A stretch of DNA of 64,000 bases from CAIWHR01 sp963773195 (GCA_963773195.1 CAVZAE010000004.1:186001-250000), one strand, 5' to 3'. Shown: positions 45,643-56,004, counted from the stretch's first letter. Made by a program: numbers and translations. Notes: a model not told the origin generated them from the letters alone.

Positions 45643-46911
45643 CTAAATAAATCGCTGGGGACTCAAGGGAGCGAGGTCGACGGCGGGGGGACGCTCGAGA
45701 ATGATATCGGCGACGAGCCGCGCCGTGGCCGCCGACTGGGTGAGCCCGAGGTGGCCATGGCCGAACGCGTAGACGACGCGCCGGTCCGCGGCGGCGGTGC
45801 CGATGGCCGGCAGCGAATCCGGCAGCGATGGCCTGAATCCCATCCATTCGACGCCACCCTCGGTGCAGAGCCCGGGCATGAAGTGCTTGGCCTTGGCCAG
45901 AAGCGCTTTCGAGCGTTCGAAGTTGGGGGGCGCGCTGAGTCCGGCGAATTCGACCGCGCCGCCGACCCGCACGCCGGTGGCGAGCGGCGTCACGACGAAG
46001 CCGTGGCCGCCGAAGGTGATCTGGTGCTTCAAGTCGAATGCGGCGACTGGCAGTGTCGTGTTGTAGCCGCGCTCCGTCTCGAGCGGGACGTCTTCCCCCA
46101 ACGTGCGCGTCAGCTGGTGCGACCACGCACCCGCCGCCACGACCACGCGCTGCGCGCCAAGCGGCATGCCGTCACGGCGATGCACGCGCACAGCGTCGGT
46201 GCCGGGCTCGAGTCGCTGCGCCTCCGCGCGCCCGAGGCGGCCGCCTCGCTGCTCGAACGCGTTCGCCAGCGCTTCGGTCAGCCGCCACGGATCGCTAACG
46301 GTGTGCCAGCGCGGGACGAAGGTCGCCGCGACCAGCGCCGGGCAGAGACCCGGCTGCACCTTGGCGATCGCCTCCGGACCGTGCAGATGCTCGAACGCGA
46401 TGCCATACTCCGCGCAGGCCTGCCAGCCCGGTTCCGACGCGCGCAGCTCGTCTTCGCTCTCGTAGACATGCAGCGCGCCATCGCTGTGCACCATGTGGCC
46501 TGCGCCGGCGCCGACGAGCATTCGTGGCGTTTCCGCGGCGGCCAGGTCCATCAGCGCCGCCTGCGCTGCGGTACTCGCGCGCACGCGATCGGGCCGGCTT
46601 GCGCGCCAGAAGCGCCAGAGCCAGGGCGCGAGGCTGAAGACATAGCTCGGCCGGATCGCGAGCGGGCCCAGCGGATCGAGCAGCCATCGCGGCGCACTGC
46701 GCATGATTCCAGGCGAGGCGAGCGGCATGATGTTGGAGAACGCGAGCGCGCCGGCGTTGCCGCGGCTCGCCTGCGCGGCGACGCCGTCGCGATCGATCAA
46801 CAGCACCTGCCGCCCCTCCTGCTGCAGTCGCAGCGCGCTCGCGACGCCGACGATGCCAGCGCCGATCACCAGCACGTCGCACGCCGTCTCGGTCGCCGGC
46901 AATGGCGTCAC
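45643..46911 (-). CDS. FAD-dependent D-amino-acid / D-hydroxyproline dehydrogenase (DadA-like)
   Basis: The 422-residue protein has the dinucleotide fold ACDVLVIGAGIVGVASALRL, NAGALAFSNIMPLASPGIM, a central substrate domain, and the C-terminal GFRPSLPDSLPAIG and VVYAFGHGHLGLTQSAATAR motifs of the DAO family. Placement right after a proline-racemase-family gene (seven bases) fits oxidation of D-hydroxyproline or D-proline made by that enzyme. Confidence 0.87.
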   Translation of the reverse strand: MTPLPATETACDVLVIGAGIVGVASALRLQQEGRQVLLIDRDGVAAQASRGNAGALAFSNIMPLASPGIMRSAPRWLLDPLGPLAIRPSYVFSLAPWLWRFWRASRPDRVRASTAAQAALMDLAAAETPRMLVGAGAGHMVHSDGALHVYESEDELRASEPGWQACAEYGIAFEHLHGPEAIAKVQPGLCPALVAATFVPRWHTVSDPWRLTEALANAFEQRGGRLGRAEAQRLEPGTDAVRVHRRDGMPLGAQRVVVAAGAWSHQLTRTLGEDVPLETERGYNTTLPVAAFDLKHQITFGGHGFVVTPLATGVRVGGAVEFAGLSAPPNFERSKALLAKAKHFMPGLCTEGGVEWMGFRPSLPDSLPAIGTAAADRRVVYAFGHGHLGLTQSAATARLVADIILERPPAVDLAPLSPQRFI

Positions 46912-46918
46912 ATCGACG

Positions 46919-47890
46919 TCACGCGAGTCCGAACGCGAACGCGTCCGCGGGGTCGATGATCACCGTCGCGTCGAGCGTCACGTGCGCGCGGCCGTGGATC
47001 TCGGGCAGCACGGCATTCGCGGGCGCGCCCGGCAGCGGCTCCGCGGGACGCGCATAGCGACCGGTAAATACGCTGCCGATCACGCTTTCCTGGCGCCACG
47101 CTTCGCCCGGTGCGAGCTTGCCATCGGCAGCGAGGCACGCGAGCTTGGCGCTCGTGCCCGTGCCGCAGGGCGAACGATCGTAGGCACCACCCGGGCAGAG
47201 CACGAAATTGCGCGCGTTGTTGCGCGCGTCCAGCGGCGGCCCCATGAGCTCGACATGATCGATCTCGGCGCCGTCGCGCCCGGTCACACCCTTAGCAGCA
47301 AGCGCGCTGCGCACGCGAGTCGCGAATGCCGTCAGCTCGCCGGCGCGCTTCGATTCGAGCGGCTGGCCGTGATCGTTGCAAAGGTAGAACCAGTTGCCGC
47401 CCCACGCGACGTCGCCGTGCACGACACCGTGGCCCGGCACATCGACGCTAACGTTCGTCGCATGGCGATACGAGGGCACGTTGGCGACCGTCACGGTGCC
47501 GTCGTCGTGCAGCGTCGTCGCGACCAGGCCGACCGGCGTCTCTATTCGATGCAGGCCGGGCTTGATCCGGTCGAGGTAGGCGAGCGTTGCGATGAGGCCG
47601 ATCGTGCCGTGACCGCACATGCCGATCACGCCGACGTTGTTGAAGTAGATCACGCCGCACGTACTGCCGCGGTCGACCGGCTCGCACAAGAGCGCGCCGA
47701 CGATCACGTCGTTGCCGCGCGGCTCGTTGACGATCGCCCGGCGCCAGGCGCCCTGCTCCTTTGCGAAGCGGGCGCGGCGCTCGGCCATGTCGCCCGTCCC
47801 GAGGTCGGGCATGCCGCTCACGACGACGCGCGTGGGCTCGCCTCCCGTGTGGGAGTCGATGATGCGGATCGGGGCGTTGGCAGGAGTCAC
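46919..47890 (-). CDS. 4-hydroxyproline 2-epimerase / proline racemase family
   Basis: The 323-residue protein has both catalytic Cys: GVIGMCGHGTIGL near residue 92 and SPCGTGTSAKLACL near 247. The family start IRIIDSHTGGEPTRVVVSGM is present. Because both Cys are conserved it should be an epimerase/racemase rather than a dehydratase; in hydroxyproline-using bacteria the same enzyme converts trans-4-L-hydroxyproline to cis-4-D. It diverges from the peptide-binding protein gene with 44 bases between the starts. Confidence 0.88.
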   Translation of the reverse strand: MTPANAPIRIIDSHTGGEPTRVVVSGMPDLGTGDMAERRARFAKEQGAWRRAIVNEPRGNDVIVGALLCEPVDRGSTCGVIYFNNVGVIGMCGHGTIGLIATLAYLDRIKPGLHRIETPVGLVATTLHDDGTVTVANVPSYRHATNVSVDVPGHGVVHGDVAWGGNWFYLCNDHGQPLESKRAGELTAFATRVRSALAAKGVTGRDGAEIDHVELMGPPLDARNNARNFVLCPGGAYDRSPCGTGTSAKLACLAADGKLAPGEAWRQESVIGSVFTGRYARPAEPLPGAPANAVLPEIHGRAHVTLDATVIIDPADAFAFGLA

Positions 47891-47934
47891 TTCGGAAGCG
47901 GCCGGCGAAGCGGGATTCGATTATAGTCGACGCC

Positions 47935-49719
47935 GTGTTCCGGACGACCCTTGCGGTGGCTGTCCTCGCGCTCGGCACGCTCGCCGCGCCGACCGCTGCC
48001 GCTGATCCGACCAAGACGCTGCGCGTCGTTTTCACCGGCGCCGAGATGAGCTTCGATCCCCAGTTCTCAGCGGATGCGGGCTCCGACGGCGTCATCGACC
48101 ACATCTACGAGTCGATGCTCGACTACGACTACCTCGTGCGGCCGATGAAGCTCGTCCCGCGGACGCTCGAGACGATGCCCGCGGTCCTGGACGACGGTGC
48201 GACGTTCGTCTTCAAATTCAAGCGCGGCATCCACTTCACGCCCGACCCCGCGTTCAAAGGCAAACCGCGCGAGCTGACGGCCGCCGATCAGGCGTACGCG
48301 CTGCGGCGGATGCTCGACCCCGCCGTCAGGAGCCCCTGGCTGTGGCTGATCGACGGCAAGATCCTCGGCGCCGACGCCGTGCGCGAGAAAGCGCTCAAAG
48401 GCGGCAAGTTCGACTACGACGCGTCGATTGCGGGGATCGAGGTCGGCGATCGCTACACGCTACGCATCCGCTTGAAAGAGCCGGACCTGCGCTTCCTCTA
48501 CGTGTTCGCGATCCCGAATACCGCGCCCGTCGCGCGCGAAGTCGTCGAAGCGTACGGACTCGACTTCGGCGGGCATCCGGTCGGCACCGGGCCGTACATG
48601 CTCGGGGAGTACAAGCGCAGCGCGAAGATCGAGCTCCTTGCGAATCCCGGCTACCGCGAAACCACGTACGTCCCGTCGGGACCGGTGCCGCCGGAGTCGA
48701 AGGCGATCGCCGCGGCGCTCGCAGGCAAGAAACTGCCGCTCTGCGGCCGCATCGACATCACGGTGATCGAAGAGGGGCAGGCGATCTGGCTCGCGTTCCT
48801 CAACGGCGAGCTCGATGTTTTGGGCGGCATCCCGGCGAACTTTCTCGACGAGGCACTCGTGAACGGCAAGCTCCGGCCCGCGCTCGCCGCCAAGGGCATG
48901 CAGCACGAGGAGCTCCTGCGGCCCAACACCCGCTTCGCGTATTTCAACATGGAGGACCCGACGGTCGGCGGGTACACGCCCGAGAAGATCGCGCTGCGTC
49001 GCGCGATCGGGATGGGCTACAACGTCGGCGAGTTCATCCGCGTGATCCTCAAGGGTCGCGGTGTCCCGGCGATGGGTCCGCTGCCGCCCGACGTCGTCGG
49101 CTACGACCCCAAGCTCAAGACCAACGCGCAACTCTACGATCCCGCCGCAGCGCGCGCGCTGCTCGACCGCTTCGGCTACAAGGATCGCGATGGCGACGGT
49201 TATCGCGAGATGCCCGACGGCAAGCCGCTCGTTCTCGAGCGCTGGTCGCCGCCCCGCTCGATCGACCGCCTCGAGGACGAGCAATGGAAGAAGAACATGG
49301 ACGCGATCGGCCTCAGGATCGTGTTCAAGAAGGATCGGATCCAGGACCTGCGCAAGGCGGCGCGACAGGGCAAGCTGCCGATGCGCACCGACGGTTGGAA
49401 CGCCGACTACCCGGATGCCGAGAATTTCATGCAGCTCCTGTACGGCGGCAGCGTCGGCCAGGAGAACCACTCGCGGTTCCACCTTGTGGAGTTCGACAAG
49501 CTCTTCGACGAGGCGCGCAGGCTACCCGATTCACCCGAGCGCACGACGCTCTTCGACAAGATGACGGAGATCGTCGTCGCCTACGCACCCTGGCGGCTGA
49601 TGGAGCATCGGATCGAGGATCACCTCACGCAGCCGTGGGTGAAGAACTACAAGCCCCATCCGGTACGCTCGTTCGTCTGGAAGTACGTCGACGTCGAGCC
49701 AACGCAGCGGGGCCGCTAA
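47935..49719 (+). CDS. ABC substrate-binding protein, family 5 (peptide-type)
   Basis: The protein has 594 residues from GTG 47935 with a signal peptide (TLAVAVLALGTLAAPTAAA). Features of SBP_bac_5 are FKRGIHFTPDPAFKG, AYALRRMLDPA, GHPVGTGPYMLGEYKRSA, ALRRAIGMGYNV and NADYPDAENFMQLLYGGS. It binds peptides or similar solutes in the periplasm. No permease or ATPase of this family is in the window, so the partner is elsewhere. A related protein is encoded at 56763. Confidence 0.9.
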   Translation: MFRTTLAVAVLALGTLAAPTAAADPTKTLRVVFTGAEMSFDPQFSADAGSDGVIDHIYESMLDYDYLVRPMKLVPRTLETMPAVLDDGATFVFKFKRGIHFTPDPAFKGKPRELTAADQAYALRRMLDPAVRSPWLWLIDGKILGADAVREKALKGGKFDYDASIAGIEVGDRYTLRIRLKEPDLRFLYVFAIPNTAPVAREVVEAYGLDFGGHPVGTGPYMLGEYKRSAKIELLANPGYRETTYVPSGPVPPESKAIAAALAGKKLPLCGRIDITVIEEGQAIWLAFLNGELDVLGGIPANFLDEALVNGKLRPALAAKGMQHEELLRPNTRFAYFNMEDPTVGGYTPEKIALRRAIGMGYNVGEFIRVILKGRGVPAMGPLPPDVVGYDPKLKTNAQLYDPAAARALLDRFGYKDRDGDGYREMPDGKPLVLERWSPPRSIDRLEDEQWKKNMDAIGLRIVFKKDRIQDLRKAARQGKLPMRTDGWNADYPDAENFMQLLYGGSVGQENHSRFHLVEFDKLFDEARRLPDSPERTTLFDKMTEIVVAYAPWRLMEHRIEDHLTQPWVKNYKPHPVRSFVWKYVDVEPTQRGR

Positions 49720-49732
49720 GCCGACCGCCCCG

Positions 49733-50470
49733 TCACGCCGCCCTGGCCCTCGTCAGGAACTGCGCGGCGCACATTTCCGTGAGCTCCTGCGGCGTGATGT
49801 CCGAAAGCGTCATGCGGCCGAGCTTCACCATCGCATTCCCGTTCCCCTGGTAACTGCGATAGACCCCCTCGAGCGACGGCAGCAGGATCGCCATCTCCTG
49901 CTCCAGCACGTAGCCCGTTTCCTCGAACAGCCGCTTGATGCCGTGCAGCGTGAAGAAGCGCAGATGCGTGATGTCGAGCAGGCCACGCTCGTCGTAATCG
50001 AACCGGCCATTCAGCAGGAGCGGAGACACGACGCTCAGGTTGCGGATATTCGGGATGCTCGCGACGACCTGCGCGCGCAGCGCGAGGAACGGCTTCAGCC
50101 GGACCAGGAGCTCCCACGGGTTGACGAGATGCTCGAGGATGTCGGCCGCGATGACCGTGTCGAATTCGCCGTCTCGGAAGCCCTGCGCGGCGAACGACAG
50201 GTCCTCGAGCCGTGCGTGGACGACGCGGTCAAGGCGCGCTTTCGCCTTTTCCGCCGCTGCCCGTCCCGCGTCGATTCCGGTGACGGACGCGCCCGGGAAG
50301 CGCGCCTTCAACGCTGCGCCGAACGCCCCGCCGGCGCATCCGAGATCGAGCACACGTCGGGGCTCGCCATCGATGAGCTGGAACAGCGGCTCGAGCACGT
50401 AGTCGTTGTAGTGCTCCGCGTCCTGGTGGTCGAAATCCAGGCACCGCTTCCACAGCGGAACAGTCTCCAA
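49733..50470 (-). CDS. class I SAM-dependent methyltransferase (UbiG/Methyltransf_23-like)
   Basis: The 245-residue protein has motif I RRVLDLGCAGGAFGAALKAR, GIDAGRAAAEKAK, the FDTVIAADILEHLVNPWELL motif and the late segment LDITHLRFFTLHGIKRLFEE, which is typical of Methyltransf_23 proteins in surface-glycan and metabolite pathways. It converges on the binding-protein gene. The substrate is unknown. Confidence 0.87.
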   Translation of the reverse strand: METVPLWKRCLDFDHQDAEHYNDYVLEPLFQLIDGEPRRVLDLGCAGGAFGAALKARFPGASVTGIDAGRAAAEKAKARLDRVVHARLEDLSFAAQGFRDGEFDTVIAADILEHLVNPWELLVRLKPFLALRAQVVASIPNIRNLSVVSPLLLNGRFDYDERGLLDITHLRFFTLHGIKRLFEETGYVLEQEMAILLPSLEGVYRSYQGNGNAMVKLGRMTLSDITPQELTEMCAAQFLTRARAA

Positions 50471-50546
50471 CGCAGGAGTCTCCAGGTTACCGTCGATCCC
50501 GCGATCTTGCCCCGGCCCGTCACCGCGGGCAACGCCGCTCGGCTGA

Positions 50547-53273
50547 CTAGCGCAGGAGCGCGAGCCGATAAGCCTCGTCCTCGCTGAGCCCCGCGCCTTC
50601 GGCCAGCAGGTGTGCGCGCTCGTCCGCCTCGAGCCCGTCCATGAGCAAGCGCTCGAGGCGCTTGCGGGCGCGCGCCTCGTTGGTCTGGCGGAAAGCCTCC
50701 TTCTTCTTCGCCATCATCGCGTCCGCAAATCCGGCGATGCGCGCTGCGTCGGCCAGCCGGCCGGAGAGCGCGGCGCACAACGCGAGCTGGTCGACATTGA
50801 TCCAGGCGTACCCCGCGTCCGTGAGCAGCGGGATGCCCTCGCGCGCCACCTCCAGCGCCAGGTCGAGCTCGCCGCGCTCGACGTACACGCCGGCGAGGTT
50901 GGTCAGGCAGAACCCGAGCATGACCTTCGCGTGCGGGGTATTGCGCAGGTGGACCGCCGCCTCGCGCATTCCCGCCACCGCAAGGTCGAGCTCGCCCAGT
51001 GCCCAGTTGATGTCCGCGAGCTGGACCAGCGTGTAAGTCGCGTAGCGCTCGGCGCCGACGTCCCGATAAAGCGCGAGGGCTGATTCCAGATCCGCGCGTG
51101 CGCCGAGCTGATCGTCCTTCATCGATTTCACGACCGCGGAAAAATCGTAGCAGTCACCGAGCGCCTTCGGCATTCCCGCGTCTTCGAGCTCCGCGAACGA
51201 CAGGACGAGAATCGTCGACGCTTCGTCGACCCGGCCCATCACCGCGAGCTCGTGCGCGAGACGCGCGGCCGCCCAGCCATGGCGGGGCTCGTCGTTCAAG
51301 CGTCGGTACAACTTGATGGCGCGTTCGAGCGCCTCGACTGCCTTGCCGGGCGAAGCCATGCCCCACGACAGGCCCAGCCAGTGCCACACCCGCGCCTGAT
51401 CCGGCTCCGGCACGCCCGGGCCGATGCGCGCGGCGGCAGCCTCGAGGCGGCTCTGGCCCTCGCCCTGCAGTGATAGCTCCGGCCACACGGGGCCCGACAT
51501 TCCGGAAAGCGCGACGGCGAGCGCCGCATCGCCGTCCGCGCCCAGCGCGAAGTCGATCGCCGTGCGCAGGTTGTCGCGCTCGGACAGGTACTTGGCCCGC
51601 CAACCGTCATCCGACATGCGGAGCCAGTCGTCGGGCGCATCCCCGAAGAATTCGCGAAAGTATTCCGCGTGGCGGCGGGCGATGGCGGCGGTTTCGCCGG
51701 CGTCGGCAAGCTTGCCGAGCGCATAGGCGCGAGTCGTCTCGAGCAAGCGGTAACGCGTGGTCGCGGCCGTTGAATCGGCGACGACGAGCGAGCGCGTGAC
51801 GAGCTCCGACAGCAGATCGACCGCCGCGAACTCGTCGATCTCCCCATCGCCGACGACCTTCGACGCCGCCTCGAGCGAGAAGCCGCCCGGGAAGATCGAG
51901 AGTCGGTTGAGCGCTCGGCGCTCGTCGTCTTTCAGCAGCCCGTAACTCCAATCCAGCGTCGCACGCAGCGTTTGCTGATGCGGCAATGCGGTCCTGCTTC
52001 CGCGCGTGAGAAGCTTGAAGCGGTCACCGAGGTGGGCGCTGATCTCCTCGACCGATTGGAAGGGAACGAGCGCGGCCGCGAGCTCCAGCGCGAGCGGGAT
52101 GCCGTCGAGATGCATGCACAGCAAGGCGATCGCCGCGACCTGTCGCGCACCCAGGGCGAAGTCCGGCTGCTGCAGGCGCACGCGCTCGACGAAGAGTTGA
52201 ACCGCCGCCGAGCGGATCGCACTCGCACCGCCGGATTCGCGGTCGGGCAACGGCAGCGGCGGCAGCCAGACGACCTGCTCGCCCTGGACCCGCAGCGGCT
52301 CGCGGCTCGTGGCCAGGAGCCGCACCTCGGGCGTCTTCGTGAGCAACGTCATCGCCAGGTCCGCGCAGGCGTCGATCAGGTGCTCGCAATTGTCGAGCAC
52401 GAGCAGCAATCGCCGCGTCTTGAGGTGATTGGAGAGCGATTCGACGAGCGCGTTGCCGGACGCTCGAACCTCGACCCCGAGCACCTGCGCTACCGCACTC
52501 GGCACGAGCCCGGGATCGTTGACGGGTCCAAGCTCGATCAGCCACACGCCGTCCGAATAGGCATCGAGCACATCCGCTGCCACCTGCAGCGACAGTCGCG
52601 TCTTGCCGATGCCCCCGCTCCCGACGATCGTGACGAGGCGGGCTTCGCCCAGGACGCGCCGCACGTCGTCGAGATCGCGCTCGCGCCCGATGAACGACGA
52701 CATCTGCTGCGGCAGATTGTTCGGTGTCGCCTCGAGCGAACGCAACGCCGGAAACTCGGCCCGCAGCTCGGGGTGGACGACCTGATAGACGTGCTCCGGC
52801 GTCGTCAAGTCCTTCAAGCGGACGCTGCCCAGGTCGCGCACCGAGATCGGCGGCGGCAGGCGCTCGCGGATTTGCTCGAGCAGCGCCTGCGATACGAGCA
52901 CCTGGCCGCCATGCGCAGCGCTCATGATCCGGGCCGCGCGATTGACCGCGGGGCCGTAGTAATCCTGATCGCGGTGCTCGACTTCGCCCAGATGCAACCC
53001 GCCGCGGACTCGGAGCGGCAGGCCCTCCGTGGCGGCGGGCTCGACGAGCGCGCGTTGAATCTCGACGGCGGCAACGACGGCCGCGAGCGGGTCGGCAAAG
53101 GCCGCGTGCATGCCGTCGCCGACCATCTTCACCACGGTCCCCGAATTCGTCTCGACCGCCTTGCGGAGGAGCGCGTCGTGCCGCGCCAGCGCGGGCTGCA
53201 TCCGTGCGGCGTCCTGCTCCCAGAGCTGGGTGCTCCCTTCGATGTCGGTGAACAGGAACGTGGTGACGCTCAT
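50547..53273 (-). CDS. class III nucleotidyl cyclase fused to ATPase (NB-ARC-like) and TPR
   Basis: The protein has 908 residues from ATG 53273. The N-terminal cyclase domain (about 1-165) has FLFTDIEGSTQLWEQD, VVKMVGDGMHAAF and GPAVNRAARIMSAA. A STAND-type ATPase follows (about 195-500) with Walker A IVGSGGIGKTRL, Walker B RLLLVLDNCEHL and TSREPLR. The rest is a TPR-like helical repeat region to the end. There is no membrane segment. Proteins of this build are thought to sense a ligand through the repeat part and couple it to cyclic-nucleotide synthesis, but the signal is unknown. Confidence 0.88.
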   Translation of the reverse strand: MSVTTFLFTDIEGSTQLWEQDAARMQPALARHDALLRKAVETNSGTVVKMVGDGMHAAFADPLAAVVAAVEIQRALVEPAATEGLPLRVRGGLHLGEVEHRDQDYYGPAVNRAARIMSAAHGGQVLVSQALLEQIRERLPPPISVRDLGSVRLKDLTTPEHVYQVVHPELRAEFPALRSLEATPNNLPQQMSSFIGRERDLDDVRRVLGEARLVTIVGSGGIGKTRLSLQVAADVLDAYSDGVWLIELGPVNDPGLVPSAVAQVLGVEVRASGNALVESLSNHLKTRRLLLVLDNCEHLIDACADLAMTLLTKTPEVRLLATSREPLRVQGEQVVWLPPLPLPDRESGGASAIRSAAVQLFVERVRLQQPDFALGARQVAAIALLCMHLDGIPLALELAAALVPFQSVEEISAHLGDRFKLLTRGSRTALPHQQTLRATLDWSYGLLKDDERRALNRLSIFPGGFSLEAASKVVGDGEIDEFAAVDLLSELVTRSLVVADSTAATTRYRLLETTRAYALGKLADAGETAAIARRHAEYFREFFGDAPDDWLRMSDDGWRAKYLSERDNLRTAIDFALGADGDAALAVALSGMSGPVWPELSLQGEGQSRLEAAAARIGPGVPEPDQARVWHWLGLSWGMASPGKAVEALERAIKLYRRLNDEPRHGWAAARLAHELAVMGRVDEASTILVLSFAELEDAGMPKALGDCYDFSAVVKSMKDDQLGARADLESALALYRDVGAERYATYTLVQLADINWALGELDLAVAGMREAAVHLRNTPHAKVMLGFCLTNLAGVYVERGELDLALEVAREGIPLLTDAGYAWINVDQLALCAALSGRLADAARIAGFADAMMAKKKEAFRQTNEARARKRLERLLMDGLEADERAHLLAEGAGLSEDEAYRLALLR

Positions 53274-53384
53274 CGAATTGCCCTTTGCGCACCCTCGCCC
53301 GATCGCGAAGGCGATTCTACTGCGGTGTGTCACGCGCGCGCCGCGCGATGTAAGCTATCGCGCCTCGTCTCCCGGGTCCGTCCG

Positions 53385-56004
53385 ATGCGAACTCTGCACA
53401 AGCTCCTCGCCGGCATCGTCCTGCTCGCTGCCGCCTCCACCGTCGTGCCGGCGCTCGCCGCCGAACCGCCCACTTTCCGGTTGCCCGCGGGTGCGCGACC
53501 GACACGGTATGCGCTGACGCTGACCGTCGTCCCGGGCGAGGCCAAGGCGGCGGGCGAGATCGCGATCGACGTCGAGCTCGACCGGCCGCACGACGTGCTG
53601 TGGCTCAACGCCGATTCGATCGTCGTGAGCCGGCCGCGTACCGAGCTCGCGGAGACGCGCGCGACGATCCTGGGTGGATTCGAGCAGTTCGTCGGCATCG
53701 CTTTCGAGCCGCCGCTGCCCGCGGGGCGCCATCGGCTGACCCTCGGGTTCGAGGCCGAGCAGAGCAAGAACTCGACACGCGGCATCTTCACGCAGCAGGA
53801 CGGCGGCGCGTGGTACACGATGACGCAATTCGAGTCGCTCTCGGCCCGTCGCGCGTTTCCCTGTTTCGACGAGCCCGGCTTCAAGACGCCGTGGGAGCTG
53901 ACGCTGCGCGTGCCGGCCGGCCTGATCGCGGTCGCCAACACGAAGCTCGTCGAGCAGACGGCCGATGCGGACGGATTCACGACGGTCCGCTTCGCGCCGA
54001 CGCGGCCGTTGCCTTCGTACCTCGTGGCGTTTGCGGTGGGACCCTGGGAGTTTGTCGATCTGGGCACGGTCGGCATCGGCGCCACGCCCACGCGGATTGT
54101 CGTGCCGCGCGGTCGGGTGGCCGACACGCCGCTTCGTCGCCGCCGCCTATCCCGGAGCTCTTCAAGCTGCCTCGAATCGTGGTTCGCGATTCCCTACCCG
54201 TTCGACAAGCTCGACCACGTCGCGATCCCGCTGACCGTCAACTTCGCGATGGAGAACGCCGGGCTCATCACCTACGGCTCGAGCATCCTGCTCGCCAAGC
54301 CGGGTGACGACGACGCCGCGCTTCCGCCGCGTTTCCGCCAACGTCGGCGCGCACGAGATCGCGCACCAGTGGTTCGGTGACCTCGTCACCACGGCGTGGT
54401 GGGATGACATCTGGCTCAACGAGGCGTTCGCGACCTGGATCGCGGAAAAGATCGTCGACCGCTGGCGGCCCGACTACAACCACGGCGCGGGACGGATCGA
54501 GGAACGCGCGCAGGCGATCGACGCGGACACGCTCGTCTCGGCGCGGCGCATCCGCGAGCCGGTCAACTCGCGAGGCGACATCTTCCGCGCGTTCGACTAC
54601 ATCACCTATCAGAAGGGCGCCACTGTCATCGGCATGTTCGAGGGTTGGCTCGGCGAGGAGAATTTCCGCCGCGGCGTCCGCGACTACGTCGAAGCACGGA
54701 GCGACGGCTCGGCAACGGCACAGGACTTCCTCGCTGCGCTCGCGAAGGGAAGCCGCCTGCCGATCACGCCGGCCTTCGATACGTTCCTCAATCAGAACGG
54801 CGTGCCCAGGCTCGACGTCCGGCTGCAATGCACGGCCGATGGACCGAAGCTCACCCTGGCGCAGCAGCGTCTTGTACCGCTGGGCGCGATCGGTGCAGAA
54901 CCGCGGCATTGGCAGATTCCCGTGTGCATACGGTACGGCAGTGGCCAAGCGACAGCGCGCGAGTCGTGCCTGCTGCTCACTCGGGATCGCGCGACGGTAC
55001 GGCTTGCGGGTGGATGCCCCGCCTTCGTCTTCGCCAATGCCGGGGGGCGAGGCTACTACGTGCCGGACTACGGCGCCGATCTGCTCACGCGGATCGCCGG
55101 GAATCGCAACGCGCTCACGCCCGCCGAGCTCGCGAGCCTGCTGCGCGATTTGAAGGCGCTCGTGCGGGCCGGCGCTGTGACCGCTCCGCAGGCGATGCAC
55201 TGGGCGCGGCTGGGCGCGCTGTCACCCGATCGCCACGTCGTGCTCGCGGCGGCGGACCTCGCGGAATTCGCAGGCAACACGCTCGTCACCGACGCCGACC
55301 GGCCACGCTACGCGGCGTTCGTCCGCCAGGTGTTCGGCCCGCGCGCGCGGGCGCTCGGCTTCGAACCGAAGCCCGGCGAAAGCGACGACGACGAGCTGAT
55401 CCGGCGCGGGCTCCTGCGTATCGCCGCGCCGGAGGATCCCGCGCTCGCCGAGGAGGCGCGGGAGCGCGCACTTGCGTGGATCAAGGATCGGAACGCGATC
55501 AACGCCGGCCTCGTCGACGTGGTGCTGGTCACCGCGGCGCAGACCGGCGACGCGACGATGTTCGACGCGATGTACGCGGAGGCGAAGGCGACGCAGGACC
55601 GGGTGGACCGCCGCAACCTGATGATCGCGCTCTTCTCGTTCTCCGACCCGGCGCTCGCGCAAAAGGGCATGGGCGCGCTGCTCGATCCCGCGTTCGACAG
55701 CCGGGAGTCATGGGCCGCGCTGCGGCGCGCGCATCAGTGGCTGCCTGCGCGTCATGCCACTCACGACTTCATCGTCGCCCATTTCGATGCGCTAACCAAG
55801 ACGGTCGCTCGCGAAGCGCCCGGCGGCTGGCCCGAATACGCGTCCGGTCTTTGCTCCGAGCAGGACCTGGCGATGGTCACGGGGTTCTGGCGGCCCCGCG
55901 CTAAGGACTACCCCTCGGCCGAGGACAATCTGGCCGAGGCAGTCGACTCGATCCGCGCGTGTACCGCCGTACGCGCCAAGACGCCCGATTTGGGATTCAA
56001 GTAG
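53385..56004 (+). pseudogene. M1 family metallo-aminopeptidase, frameshifted
   Basis: From ATG 53385 a signal peptide (LLAGIVLLAAASTVVPALA) is followed by an M1 N-terminal domain (RAFPCFDEPGFKTPWELTL) and the exopeptidase motif NFAMENAGLITYG. The zinc site HEIAHQWFGDLVTTAWWDD continues into IWLNEAFATW. A long ERAP1-like helical part ends at 56004. Frame changes occur near 54130, 54152, 54170 and 54310-54321; three successive +1 changes return to the first frame, and a fourth moves to the frame that holds the zinc site. Each is repaired by removing one C. Active-site residues are all present, so sequence error is more likely than decay; the net length is one over a multiple of three. Confidence 0.85.

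Noticed and set aside
43669..46959. Very long open frame (over 1000 codons) on the plus strand
   Set aside because: It lies antisense to three well-supported genes (YqgE, iminopeptidase, DadA-like) and has Arg/His-rich composition without domains, a usual shadow in GC-rich DNA.
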